Positions 8,365-16,038 of a DNA stretch of 64,000 nucleotides are shown here, one piece after another. Every line of letters starts with the position of its first letter. Position 1 is the first letter of the stretch. Where the stretch lies: the NCBI GenBank assembly GCA_943354045.1, contig CALRBF010000001.1, positions 248,001 to 312,000 of the forward strand, in the 5' to 3' direction. This stretch comes from Parcubacteria group bacterium (lineage in GTDB: Bacteria > Patescibacteria > Paceibacteria > SW-4-49-11). Below the pieces are notes generated by a model that made no database searches, was not told the origin of the DNA, and worked only from the letters and a program-made list of their open reading frames with translations. The position numbers and the translations under genes were made by a program.

Positions 8365-9945
8365 TTATTTTTTTGTTACAATACTTTTGACTTTTCCATT
8401 TTTGAATTGAGTGGTCAATATATCCCCTTCAGTAATTTGTGAAATATCTGTAATAATTTTATCATAGATTTTAGTAATACTATATCCCTTTTGTAAAATT
8501 AATTTAGGATCATTGGCTGAAAGTTGAGATTCTAAGACAAGAAGCTTATTGTGTTTTTGTGTAAAAGCGCTATGAATACCACTTTGAATGCTATGTATAT
8601 TCGAATTAATAGTATATTGATATTGTTGTATTTGTCGCAATTGTTGAAAAGCATTATTCTCTAATCTCTGTATAGTGTTTTTCACTGTATCAGAAATAAA
8701 TCTAGTATATCGCTCCAGAGAATATAATCGCTGATCAATATTGCGAGATAATTGTTGAATTTGATACTGTATACTAGCTTGTAATAAGCTCTCTTTTTGC
8801 CCCACTATTCCCTTTAATTCATCTCGATGTGGTGTCAATAATTCAGCAGCATTAGAGGGAGTAGAAGCTCGAAAATCTGCTACAAAGTCTGCTATAGTAA
8901 TATCCCGCTCATGCCCTACTGCTGAGATAATCGGCTTTGTTGAAGTATAAATTGCCCGAGCTACCGACTCATCATTAAATGCATGAAGATCATCCATAGC
9001 GCCTCCCCCTCGAGTTAATACTATCACTTCTATTTCGGGATAACTATTGAGATTATTAATAGCAGTAATAATACTCTCTACTGCTCGCTCACCCTGTACT
9101 TGTGCATGATGAAAATATAATTGAAGCCCCCCCATACGAGCTCCAAGTACTTTCATAAAATCTTTATAGGCAGCAGCATCTTGTGAGGTTATGACTCCGA
9201 TATTCTGAGGCATATTGGGAATAGATCTTTTGCGGTCTTGTTGGAATAATCCTTCGGCTTCTAATTTTGCTCGGAGTAATTCGAAAGCCTTGGCAAGTTC
9301 CCCTTCTCCAGAAACTGCCAAAGTATCTACCATTATACTGAATATTCCTGATTTAGGAGAAAGGCGAGATTTACCCGTTACAATAATACGCATACCATCC
9401 ACGGGTGAAATACGGGATTTCCGAAGCTGAGATACGGTCGTAAAACAACGAATTTTTGCTTCTTTTTTCTCATCTTTTAGATCAAAGAATACCCACTGAT
9501 TATTCCCAAAAGTAGACATTTGAAAGGCTGAGACTTCACCTTCAATTTGCACCGTATTCTCACCAATAATACTATTAATTTGGGCAATAAACTGAGATAC
9601 ACTCATTATTTCTGAGGACATATCTGGGGTTGAGACTTTGGTATTAGCATATTGTGTAATATCCTGAGGAATACTCATTTTATTTGCCTCTAGATATGCT
9701 TTTCCCTCAGGAAAATGAGTGAGAACTCGAATAGCTTCTTTTTTTACCGTCAAAGTAGCATCATTGATAAGAGGGACAATCAAATCTTTAACCCTATCCC
9801 ATTCAAAATTCTCAAGAGCTCGGAGGGCTGCCTGCCTATACGAAGCTTTATTATGTGCCAAGAAAACCTGAATACTATATAAGGCTCTATTTCCCCGCTC
9901 CCGTATTATATCTTGAAAATAGGTATCTAATTGCTTACCAGTCAC
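8365..9945 (-). CDS. xseA: Exodeoxyribonuclease VII large subunit with an extra HEAT-like N-terminus
   Basis: XseA is the catalytic subunit of exonuclease VII, which degrades single-stranded DNA. The core begins near residue 114 with the usual OB-fold (MSVSQFIAQINSIIGENTVQ, then EGEVSAFQ...WVFFDLKDE). It continues with the catalytic domain (IGVITSQDAAAYKDF, LTRGGGAMDDLHAFND, VGHERDITIADFVADFRAST) and a coiled-coil C-terminus. Residues 1-110 are additional and look like one or two HEAT repeats (YRQAALRALENFEWDRVKDL, LTVKKEAIRVLTHFPEG). At 526 residues it is longer than the usual 400-450. No xseB lies beside it. Confidence 0.93.
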   Translation of the reverse strand: MTGKQLDTYFQDIIRERGNRALYSIQVFLAHNKASYRQAALRALENFEWDRVKDLIVPLINDATLTVKKEAIRVLTHFPEGKAYLEANKMSIPQDITQYANTKVSTPDMSSEIMSVSQFIAQINSIIGENTVQIEGEVSAFQMSTFGNNQWVFFDLKDEKKEAKIRCFTTVSQLRKSRISPVDGMRIIVTGKSRLSPKSGIFSIMVDTLAVSGEGELAKAFELLRAKLEAEGLFQQDRKRSIPNMPQNIGVITSQDAAAYKDFMKVLGARMGGLQLYFHHAQVQGERAVESIITAINNLNSYPEIEVIVLTRGGGAMDDLHAFNDESVARAIYTSTKPIISAVGHERDITIADFVADFRASTPSNAAELLTPHRDELKGIVGQKESLLQASIQYQIQQLSRNIDQRLYSLERYTRFISDTVKNTIQRLENNAFQQLRQIQQYQYTINSNIHSIQSGIHSAFTQKHNKLLVLESQLSANDPKLILQKGYSITKIYDKIITDISQITEGDILTTQFKNGKVKSIVTKK

Positions 9946-9991
9946 AGTATTTTATATAATTATATTATTTATTATAGCACATAAAGTTGAA

Positions 9992-10013
9992 AACCCCCGG
10001 GTAAACGGGGGTT
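9992..10013 (-). terminator. Terminator of the 54-aa basic protein gene
   Basis: AACCCCCG and CGGGGGTT form a perfect 8-bp stem. On the minus strand it is followed by TTCAACTTT, a weak T-tract. It lies 35 nt past the stop at 10048. Confidence 0.55.
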
Positions 10014-10047
10014 CTAGTTATTCAGTTGTACCTAGAGGTGATAGACT

Positions 10048-10212
10048 CTAGGTGATAGTGTTGACAACGGGCTCGACCGGAATGGTCAAGCGGTCATGAC
10101 GTCCATGACGCTGCGGGTAGAGGCTTCGGATACCGCTATTGGAGGGAGAAACTCCCCAATAATTTTTTTTCCGACGAACTTTCCGGGAGTCATGACGCTT
10201 ACCGTGTGCCAT
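10048..10212 (-). CDS. Small basic protein (54 aa), unknown
   Basis: The frame begins MAHGKRHDSRKVRRKKNYWG and ends with TAG at 10048-10050. It is rich in Arg, Lys and His in the first half. A near-perfect promoter lies 26 nt upstream, AAGG precedes the ATG by 5 nt, and a strong hairpin follows, so this is likely a real gene. Codons are richer in G and C than in the neighbours. I do not recognise the family. A nucleic-acid-binding role is possible from the charge, but that is inference. Confidence 0.6.
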   Translation of the reverse strand: MAHGKRHDSRKVRRKKNYWGVSPSNSGIRSLYPQRHGRHDRLTIPVEPVVNTIT

Positions 10213-10237
10213 GGATGCCTTGAGTTAGGGCAACATA

Positions 10238-10266
10238 ATAATACTATTTACCTATTATTTTGTCAA
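10238..10266 (-). promoter_or_regulatory. Sigma70-type promoter of the small basic protein gene
   Basis: On the minus strand TTGACA (10266-10261) and TATTAT (10243-10238) are separated by 17 nt. A palindrome TTTGTCAA/TTGACAAA lies just upstream at 10282-10300 and could be an operator. Confidence 0.6.
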
Positions 10267-10309
10267 TGCATATTAACTTTATTTGTCAATTTTTGACAAA
10301 ATATTATGC

Positions 10310-11488
10310 CTAGCTCACGATATTATCAATATAAATTTTACCCTCTACCCATTTACGCATAATTCCCATATAAGCTGAATCCCCTATTATCACCCCTCCT
10401 ATAATAATATTATCTTTATTGATATTAACTTGTACATATCTATCCCCTTGTTCTATCACCACAGATTGCATATCAGACCCTAATCTACAAGCTCCTACAA
10501 AAGCTATAGGTAGGCTGGTTTTAGGACTAAAAACAGGTATCAAAGAATACGGCTTCATAGCATCTGTATGCACCATATTGTATCCCGCAATCATACCCTG
10601 TAATGATGCATTAGCCCAAGTTCCGCCACTTGTGCTATTCTCTTGCAATATATCATAATACTCGGCTATATCACCTGCCGCGAATATGTCTGTATTTTCA
10701 CTCACAAGATATTGATTAACCTTCAGACCGCGATTACATAATTCAGGGGGAAGAAAATCTTTATTTAATTCAAGCCCAATTCCAATACATAAACTTTGCG
10801 TAGGTATAATTTCGCCTGATTTTAGAATTATCTCTGCAATAGCACCATTTTCGCTCTTTATTTCACCAATCTCAGCATTATAATATACATTAGCTCTCTG
10901 ATGAATATATTCATTGATGAGATTACCTCCAATTTTATCTATCATTCCTTTCCAATACCATTCTTCACGAATAATCAGTGTCACTTTTTTTCCAAGAGCT
11001 GATAATAATTCGACAAATTCAATTCCAATAAATCCACCTCCTACAATAGTAATATATTCTTTATCTTGTATATAATCTCTTACTTGTATAGCATCGTCTA
11101 GGGTTTGAAAACTAAATACTCCCGCTAAATCAGCTCCTACTTGTGTGAGTTTGCGAGCCCTACCACCCGTTGCGATTAACACCTTGTCATATTGTAGTAT
11201 TTCTCCATTATCTAAAGTGGCCAATTTAGCTTCTTTATCAAGGGCTGTGACTTTAGCAATAATATGATTAATATTTTGCTCACGGAATTGATCTTCGGTT
11301 TTGAGAAGTAGCTCCTCAGGCTGTTTATGAGCTGCAGCAACTTTACCAATATTCACTCGAGAATATACAGGATATGATTCATCTCCTATCAGAGCAATAC
11401 TTGCTTCTGGGGATTCTTTACGTATTGTAGCAGCCGCATTACTCCCCGCAATTCCCGCTCCTATAATAATATATTGATATTTTGACAT
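10310..11488 (-). CDS. NAD(P)/FAD-dependent oxidoreductase (rubredoxin/nitrite reductase-like)
   Basis: Class II pyridine-nucleotide oxidoreductase fold, 392 residues. The FAD-binding motif IIIGAGIAGSNAAATIRK (7-24) is followed by the NAD-binding motif ITIVGGGFIGIEFVELL (about 145-161) and the second FAD motif TDIFAAGDIAEYY. The early segment PVYSRVNIGKV is typical of the NirB/NorW/rubredoxin-reductase branch, which passes electrons from NAD(P)H to small redox proteins. The electron acceptor is not identifiable here. No redox-active Cys pair is seen. Confidence 0.85.
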   Translation of the reverse strand: MSKYQYIIIGAGIAGSNAAATIRKESPEASIALIGDESYPVYSRVNIGKVAAAHKQPEELLLKTEDQFREQNINHIIAKVTALDKEAKLATLDNGEILQYDKVLIATGGRARKLTQVGADLAGVFSFQTLDDAIQVRDYIQDKEYITIVGGGFIGIEFVELLSALGKKVTLIIREEWYWKGMIDKIGGNLINEYIHQRANVYYNAEIGEIKSENGAIAEIILKSGEIIPTQSLCIGIGLELNKDFLPPELCNRGLKVNQYLVSENTDIFAAGDIAEYYDILQENSTSGGTWANASLQGMIAGYNMVHTDAMKPYSLIPVFSPKTSLPIAFVGACRLGSDMQSVVIEQGDRYVQVNINKDNIIIGGVIIGDSAYMGIMRKWVEGKIYIDNIVS

Positions 11489-11528
11489 TGATATAACTAT
11501 TATTGATTATTATATACAGTATAACATA

Positions 11529-11557
11529 TTGATTTTGATATGATGATATGATAATAT
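11529..11557 (+). promoter_or_regulatory. Candidate promoter of the 59-aa reading frame
   Basis: TTGATT (11529-11534) and TAATAT (11552-11557) are 17 nt apart, in the gap between divergent genes. Confidence 0.35.
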
Positions 11558-11586
11558 TTTGAAGTTGTTTTTGAGGAAAATTAAAG

Positions 11587-11766
11587 TTGGAACGAGAAAG
11601 TTTTTTAGAGCCATTATCTGGAAAAGCAAACAGGAATAACACTCCTACAATATGTCCCATTGGCGAAAACCCTCTTCCAGACACTCTCAAATCTAGGGTA
11701 AAAAACCCCCAAAATCCAGATCTCAACACATTTGAAACAGGTTGTCCTGATGAAGGTCAAAGATAA
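11587..11766 (+). CDS. Possible small protein with TTG start (59 aa)
   Basis: The frame opens at TTG 11587 (LERESFLEPLSGKANRNNTP), carries two Cys in CPIGENPLPD and TGCPDEGQ, and ends TAA at 11764-11766. GAGG lies 10 nt before the TTG, a promoter-like pair lies upstream, and a terminator follows 22 nt after the stop. An in-frame TGA lies five codons before the TTG. It is polar with no helix for the membrane. The family is unknown. Confidence 0.35.
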   Translation: MERESFLEPLSGKANRNNTPTICPIGENPLPDTLKSRVKNPQNPDLNTFETGCPDEGQR

Positions 11767-11788
11767 AATCCCCTCCATTCTAACAGAA

Positions 11789-11818
11789 AGACTCGGTCGC
11801 TGAGGCCTGGTCTTTTTT
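11789..11818 (+). terminator. Rho-independent terminator
   Basis: AGAC (11789-11792) pairs with GTCT (11810-11813), with further partial pairing inside, followed by TTTTTCTTTT. It closes the 11587 frame. Confidence 0.5.
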
Positions 11819-11821
11819 CTT

Positions 11822-11893
11822 TTCGTAGGGCTTTTGTCCCTCCTATTATTTCTTGTAAAGAGATATTAGGAGGGGGGGTCTTTCAGTCGCCTC
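11822..11893. repeat. Mosaic hairpin repeat, copy R2
   Basis: It starts TTCGTAGGG, then carries AGGG/CCCT and CCTCCTA...TTAGGAGG modules, and ends with TTTCAGTCGCCTC, half of the GGCGACTGAAAG module seen in R1. The right end is truncated. Confidence 0.7.
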
Positions 11894-11980
11894 TATTGTT
11901 GCAACAAAGAACTCTTAATTTCACACCCCTTAAAAGGGCATGTCTTCTATATTCTAAATTAACTCATACTCACAAGTTGA

Positions 11981-12015
11981 AAAATAAAAACCCCTACCGC
12001 CGTGACGGTGGGGGG
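11981..12015 (-). terminator. Terminator of the 12038-12385 gene
   Basis: On the minus strand a GC-rich imperfect stem (CCCC-ACCG ... CGG-GGGG, 12015-11991) runs into TTTTTATTTT (11990-11981). Confidence 0.65.
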
Positions 12016-12037
12016 ATGGTTTAGATATAGGGGGAAG

Positions 12038-12385
12038 TCAGGGAAAAGGATCTCCGTCTATACCACCTAGGGTGGACAGGGGGTCTACCCCGTCTAGAAC
12101 ATCATGCTCCCACGGATGGATGAGGTCATCATCCGTTTCAACCTTATGCCAACTAGTGATGGGATTCCATGCCCACAACTCTACCTCATCTCCCTCTCCA
12201 AACTTGGAGAATAGACCTCCTCCAGCTATAAGGCGAATTTCTGCCTCAGGATTGAGGCGAGAGAGAAAAAGGCTGGCATCAGAGCCAAGGTATCTTAGCT
12301 CCCTGACAAAACATTTTCCTCCATTGAACTCTTTTCTTAGAGCATCAATTACTAAATCAATAGCCGAATGTGATGAAGGATGCAT
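12038..12385 (-). CDS. Hypothetical acidic protein (115 aa), single gene
   Basis: I do not recognise this protein. It starts MHPSSHSAIDLVIDALRKEF, has a central hydrophobic core with LFLSRLNPEAEIRLIAGGGL, and a very acidic C-terminus (VETDDDLIHPWEHDVLDGVD). An upstream Met at 12418 would overlap the -10 box of a strong promoter, so the ATG at 12385 is preferred. Promoter and terminator make it a stand-alone unit. Base composition is richer in G and C than the genes around it. Confidence 0.6.
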   Translation of the reverse strand: MHPSSHSAIDLVIDALRKEFNGGKCFVRELRYLGSDASLFLSRLNPEAEIRLIAGGGLFSKFGEGDEVELWAWNPITSWHKVETDDDLIHPWEHDVLDGVDPLSTLGGIDGDPFP

Positions 12386-12408
12386 TAGGAATATGCAACA
12401 ACTAGACA

Positions 12409-12437
12409 AGTAAAGCATATTTTATACATTTTGTCAA
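12409..12437 (-). promoter_or_regulatory. Sigma70-type promoter of the 12038-12385 gene
   Basis: On the minus strand TTGACA (12437-12432) and TTTACT (12414-12409) have a 17-nt spacer. It decides the start at 12385. Confidence 0.6.
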
Positions 12438-12514
12438 TATTATGTATCAAAACTTAGATGGCTTTAAAATCACCACCTCTACTACATTGAAAATTTAGCC
12501 TTCACCGCCTCTTA

Positions 12515-12543
12515 TTGCATTTTAGAGCTATATCGACTATAAT
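12515..12543 (+). promoter_or_regulatory. Promoter of efp
   Basis: TTGCAT (12515-12520) and TATAAT (12538-12543) with a 17-nt spacer. Transcription would begin near 12550, 19 nt before the efp ATG. Confidence 0.7.
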
Positions 12544-12568
12544 AGCAAGGGTATATAAGAAATATTCT

Positions 12569-13135
12569 ATGCTTTCTATTTCAGATATTAAAAAAGGTAA
12601 AATTATTGTGGTTGATGAAACCCCTTATTTAATTTTATTTAGCCAATTAGCGAAAAAAGGACGGGCGGGTTCAGTTCTTACCGTCAAAATGCGTAATCTA
12701 TTAACCCAGAATACCCAAGAGCGTAATTTTAAACAATCAGATATGTTTGCTGAGGCCGATATTGCAGAATCCTATGCTGAATATTTGTATAATGATTCTG
12801 AGGGATATCATTTTATGGATGAAAGAAGTTTTGAGCAATATGCTTTTGATACTGAGACTTTAGGTGAGAATACTATTGGATATTTACAAGAAGGCGCTAA
12901 GGTAAAAATTATAACCTTCAATGGATCTCCCATTACTATTAATCTCCCTCCAAAAGTTGTGCTCGAAGTAATCGAGGCTGTGCCTGCAATTAAAGGAAAT
13001 ACCGTAGATGCTGCAGTAAAAGTAGTAAAATTAGAAACAGGATTAGAGGTAAAGGTTCCTATGTTTATCAATCAAGGAGATAAAATTCGTATTAATACCG
13101 AGACTGGAATTTACGAAGAAAAGGTTACTAATTAA
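12569..13135 (+). CDS. efp: Translation elongation factor P
   Basis: EF-P binds between the P and E sites and relieves ribosome stalling at polyproline. The 188-residue protein has the three beta-barrel domains: KOW-like N-terminus (ISDIKKGKIIVVDETPYLIL), OB domain, and the C-terminal signature (IKGNTVDAAVKVVKLETGLE...INQGDKIRINTETGIYEEKV). The residue at the tip that inserts into the ribosome is Arg32 (KKGRAG), not the Lys of E. coli. Start 12569 is chosen because an earlier TTG at 12515 lies in the -35 box. It ends 4 nt inside the 3' end of the opposing polA. Confidence 0.95.
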   Translation: MLSISDIKKGKIIVVDETPYLILFSQLAKKGRAGSVLTVKMRNLLTQNTQERNFKQSDMFAEADIAESYAEYLYNDSEGYHFMDERSFEQYAFDTETLGENTIGYLQEGAKVKIITFNGSPITINLPPKVVLEVIEAVPAIKGNTVDAAVKVVKLETGLEVKVPMFINQGDKIRINTETGIYEEKVTN

Positions 13136-15708
13136 CCCCAATAGTCTTTGATAGTTACTCCAACTTTAATTGGAATACTAGCTTTATATACTGATTCCAT
13201 AATATTTACTATTTTCTTTTGATATAAGTCCACCTCATCCTGTTCCACCTCGAATACTAATTCATCATGAACTTGTAATATCATATGAATATCTTGCTTT
13301 TCTCTAAGATATTCATCAATTTGAATCATAGCTAACTTTATAATATCGGCTTGCAGTCCCTGAATTGGCATATTAACTGCAATTCGCTCGAGCAAAGCTT
13401 GATTGCGAGGATTTCTAATATCTATATTGGATAAATCCCGAATTCTTCCATATTCGGTTTGAGCATATCCATGTTGGCGTGCAAATTGCTTCAAGGATTC
13501 CATATATTCATGGAGTTCCGGATAAGCTTCTCGATACCGAGCCAAGAATTCCTGTGCCTCGGTGCGACTAATTTTGAGATTGCGAGCAAGGCTTACTGCT
13601 CCCATTCCATATAAAATTCCAAAATTAATAGTCTTGGCAAAAGTACGCATTTCTTTGGTAATGTCTTCCGAGTTTACTCCATATACTCGCTGAGCTGTGG
13701 CTGTATGAAAATCTTGTCCCTGACTAAAAATCTCTAGCATTGCTTTGTCCTGAGCAAGATGAGCGGCTAGTCTTAATTCTATTTGAGAATAATCACAGGC
13801 AAGTAATGTCCAGTTTTTAGGAGCCACAAAACATTGTTTAATTTGGCGACCAAGTTCACTACGAGCAGGGATATTCTGAAGATTAGGATCTACCGAGGAT
13901 AATCTACCAGTAGCTGCAATATTTTGCTGATAACTAGTATGTATACGGCCTTTTTTATCCATCATCAGAGGTAGACTATCAATATAGGTAGACTTAAGTT
14001 TAGCAACTTCCCGATATTGCAAAATTAAATCGACAATTTCAAATTCTGCTCGCATTGACTCGAGAGCATCAGCTGAGGTAGAAATTTGTCCACTTCCAGT
14101 TTTCTTTACCCCTTTTGGAGATAAGGCTAATTTGGTGAATAATATTTGAGATAATTGTTTGGGAGAATTAAGATTGAATTCCTCTCCAGCTATACTATAA
14201 ATTTTTTGAGTCAAATCTTTGATTTTATTCTCCACAAAATCTTTAGTTGATTGAAGTTTATCAATATCAAATAATACTCCAATGGCTTCCATACGAGCAA
14301 GCACCGGTAATAATGGTCTCTCAATAGTATTATATACCTCCTCAATATGCTGAGGTTTCATCTTCTCAAGAATAATAGTATATAGGCTATGCAAGCTCAG
14401 TTCTGGATGAGATTCATTATAATCAACCCCATACGCTGAGGCCACTGCTGCCAGAGATAATTGCCTCTCTCCAGGATTGATAAGATATGCCATCAAAACA
14501 ATATCCTGCAGATTAGCCTTGAGTTCAAAAGGATATAAACCCCGTATTATAGGCTTTATATCGGCGCAAATAAGAATTTGATTGGTTGCAAGCAAATCTC
14601 TGAGTTCTTTTTCATTGAGTTTAGCTCGCCGTCCCCTAGCGTCTATTGCCGCATAATACTCCCCTGATTGATATATGGCTAATGGACCAGAGACCAATGT
14701 ATCAAGAGACTGATACTGCGTTTTGATATGCTCTTCTGCCTGTGCTGATTTATCTTCTTGGCTCCAAAAACTTGCCTGAGCTTTATTTGGTTTTTCTTTT
14801 TCTAATATAATATTCAAATCCTTTACTAAGGAGAAAAATTCAAAATGTTTGAATGTTTCTTTTGCCTTCTCTACCGGAAATTGATATTCTAAAGTCTCAT
14901 TTACAATATCTCCAATGGGAGCATCGAGGATAATTGTCGCAAGCTCACGACTAAAAAAAGCTTGTTCTTTATTATTCTTGAGATTCTCAAAGATAGATTT
15001 AGTCAAAGCCTCTCTATCCTCTTTGGCAATATCTTCAAACTTAGTATATTTATCTACAAATTTATAAACATTCTCTATAGTCTCAAATCGCTTTAGTAGA
15101 TTCACTGCTCGCAAATCTCCAATCCCTGGTACTCCCGGAATATTATCCGAAGGATCCCCCTTTAGCCCTTTAAAATCTCTCACTTGATCGGGCCTAATCT
15201 GATATTTTGCAATCACCGCTTCAGTATCAAAAATTACCGTGTCATTAATACTTTTCCTGAGGGTATAAACCGAAATACCCGGCTTTACTAATTGCATAGT
15301 ATCCATATCCCCCGTCACAATTACCAATTCATTCTTACTTTTATTGGTTTGCTCGGCAATAGTTCCAATAATATCATCAGCCTCATATCCAGCGAGCTCC
15401 AAAACAGGGATATCGAGGCCTCGCACTAATTCTTGCACCAAAGGAATTTGGTCATACAAATCCTGATCTGCCGCCACTCGATTGGCCTTATAATCATCAA
15501 ATTGCTCATGCCGAAAAGTCCCTCCATCCACATCAAAAGCTGCTAAAACAATATCCGGTTTTATATCCTTGATAACTTTTAATAATAATTTGGCATATCC
15601 ATATACCGCATTCACCATCACTCCCTCCGCTGTCGTAAAAGGAGGCAAAGCATGATAAGCTCGATGAATTACCGCATTACTATCTAGAATTACAATTTTT
15701 TTCTTCAT
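13132..15708 (-). CDS. polA: DNA polymerase I (proofreading site apparently lost)
   Basis: Pol I fills gaps in repair and removes RNA primers. The 858-residue protein has an N-terminal 5'-3' exonuclease (AGYEADDIIGTIA, VTGDMDTMQLV, GLKGDPSDNIPGVPGIG). A middle domain of 3'-5' exonuclease fold follows, and then the polymerase domain with motif A ACDYSQIELRLAAHLA, motif B RTFAKTINFGILYGMG and motif C LQVHDELVFEV. In the middle domain I do not find the Asp-x-Glu of Exo I or the Tyr-x3-Asp of Exo III, so proofreading is probably absent. A TATAAT box sits at 15722-15717, so close to the ATG (15708) that the mRNA may be nearly leaderless. Confidence 0.96.
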   Translation of the reverse strand: MKKKIVILDSNAVIHRAYHALPPFTTAEGVMVNAVYGYAKLLLKVIKDIKPDIVLAAFDVDGGTFRHEQFDDYKANRVAADQDLYDQIPLVQELVRGLDIPVLELAGYEADDIIGTIAEQTNKSKNELVIVTGDMDTMQLVKPGISVYTLRKSINDTVIFDTEAVIAKYQIRPDQVRDFKGLKGDPSDNIPGVPGIGDLRAVNLLKRFETIENVYKFVDKYTKFEDIAKEDREALTKSIFENLKNNKEQAFFSRELATIILDAPIGDIVNETLEYQFPVEKAKETFKHFEFFSLVKDLNIILEKEKPNKAQASFWSQEDKSAQAEEHIKTQYQSLDTLVSGPLAIYQSGEYYAAIDARGRRAKLNEKELRDLLATNQILICADIKPIIRGLYPFELKANLQDIVLMAYLINPGERQLSLAAVASAYGVDYNESHPELSLHSLYTIILEKMKPQHIEEVYNTIERPLLPVLARMEAIGVLFDIDKLQSTKDFVENKIKDLTQKIYSIAGEEFNLNSPKQLSQILFTKLALSPKGVKKTGSGQISTSADALESMRAEFEIVDLILQYREVAKLKSTYIDSLPLMMDKKGRIHTSYQQNIAATGRLSSVDPNLQNIPARSELGRQIKQCFVAPKNWTLLACDYSQIELRLAAHLAQDKAMLEIFSQGQDFHTATAQRVYGVNSEDITKEMRTFAKTINFGILYGMGAVSLARNLKISRTEAQEFLARYREAYPELHEYMESLKQFARQHGYAQTEYGRIRDLSNIDIRNPRNQALLERIAVNMPIQGLQADIIKLAMIQIDEYLREKQDIHMILQVHDELVFEVEQDEVDLYQKKIVNIMESVYKASIPIKVGVTIKDYWG

Positions 15709-15711
15709 ATA

Positions 15712-16026
15712 TTGTTATTATATCATATTTTGGGGAAAACAGGGACAGTTTTATTGTCCTCCTTTGCGCCTGCCTGCGGTAGGCAGGTTTGCACTATAAG
15801 TAATATTTACATACCCCCAGGCCATAGTAGGCCTACAGAAGAAATTTATACGGTTAGTGAGCTTAGACAAATATTGAAATCACCCCATGAAACCATAAAG
15901 CAATTTGATGGGAATAATAGCTTCATTATAGACCTCAGGGAAAAACACTACCCCCCACAGAACATTCCCCCGACTCTGCAGCGATGCAGAGTCTTTCTTT
16001 ACTCAAAAATACTCTCAAAAATTTAA
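15712..16026 (+). CDS. Doubtful reading frame between R3 and rhuM
   Basis: The frame is open for 104 codons, but its first 27 codons run through repeat R3 and its last 17 run through a strong terminator. The middle (EEIYTVSELRQILKSPHETI, then FDGNNSFIIDL) looks protein-like but has no good internal start codon. It could be a short gene with an unusual start, a relic, or chance. Confidence 0.2.
   Translation: MLLYHILGKTGTVLLSSFAPACGRQVCTISNIYIPPGHSRPTEEIYTVSELRQILKSPHETIKQFDGNNSFIIDLREKHYPPQNIPPTLQRCRVFLYSKILSKI
15722..15787. repeat. Mosaic hairpin repeat, copy R3
   Basis: It contains CATATTTTGGG, then the hairpin GGACAGTTTTATTGTCC (15743-15759), TCCTTT, and the hairpin CCTGCCTGCGGTAGGCAGG (15769-15787). 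About 42 nt (15724-15765) recur almost unchanged in R4 at 17065-17107, upstream of rhuM. Confidence 0.8.
15972..16000 (+). terminator. Strong rho-independent terminator
   Basis: GACTCTGCA (15972-15980) and TGCAGAGTC (15985-15993) form a perfect 9-bp stem with a GCGA loop, followed by TTTCTTT. Confidence 0.7.
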
Positions 16027-16038
16027 TTTTATATACAC

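Noticed and set aside
11439..11729. Minus-strand open frame of 96 codons overlapping the oxidoreductase start
   Set aside because: It runs across the oxidoreductase start and promoter region and has low-complexity Ile/Tyr/Asn composition. A plus-strand frame with promoter and terminator explains the region better.
12072..12413. Plus-strand frame opposite the 12038-12385 gene
   Set aside because: Promoter and terminator both point to the minus strand, and the plus-strand product is a Ser/Arg/Pro-rich shadow.
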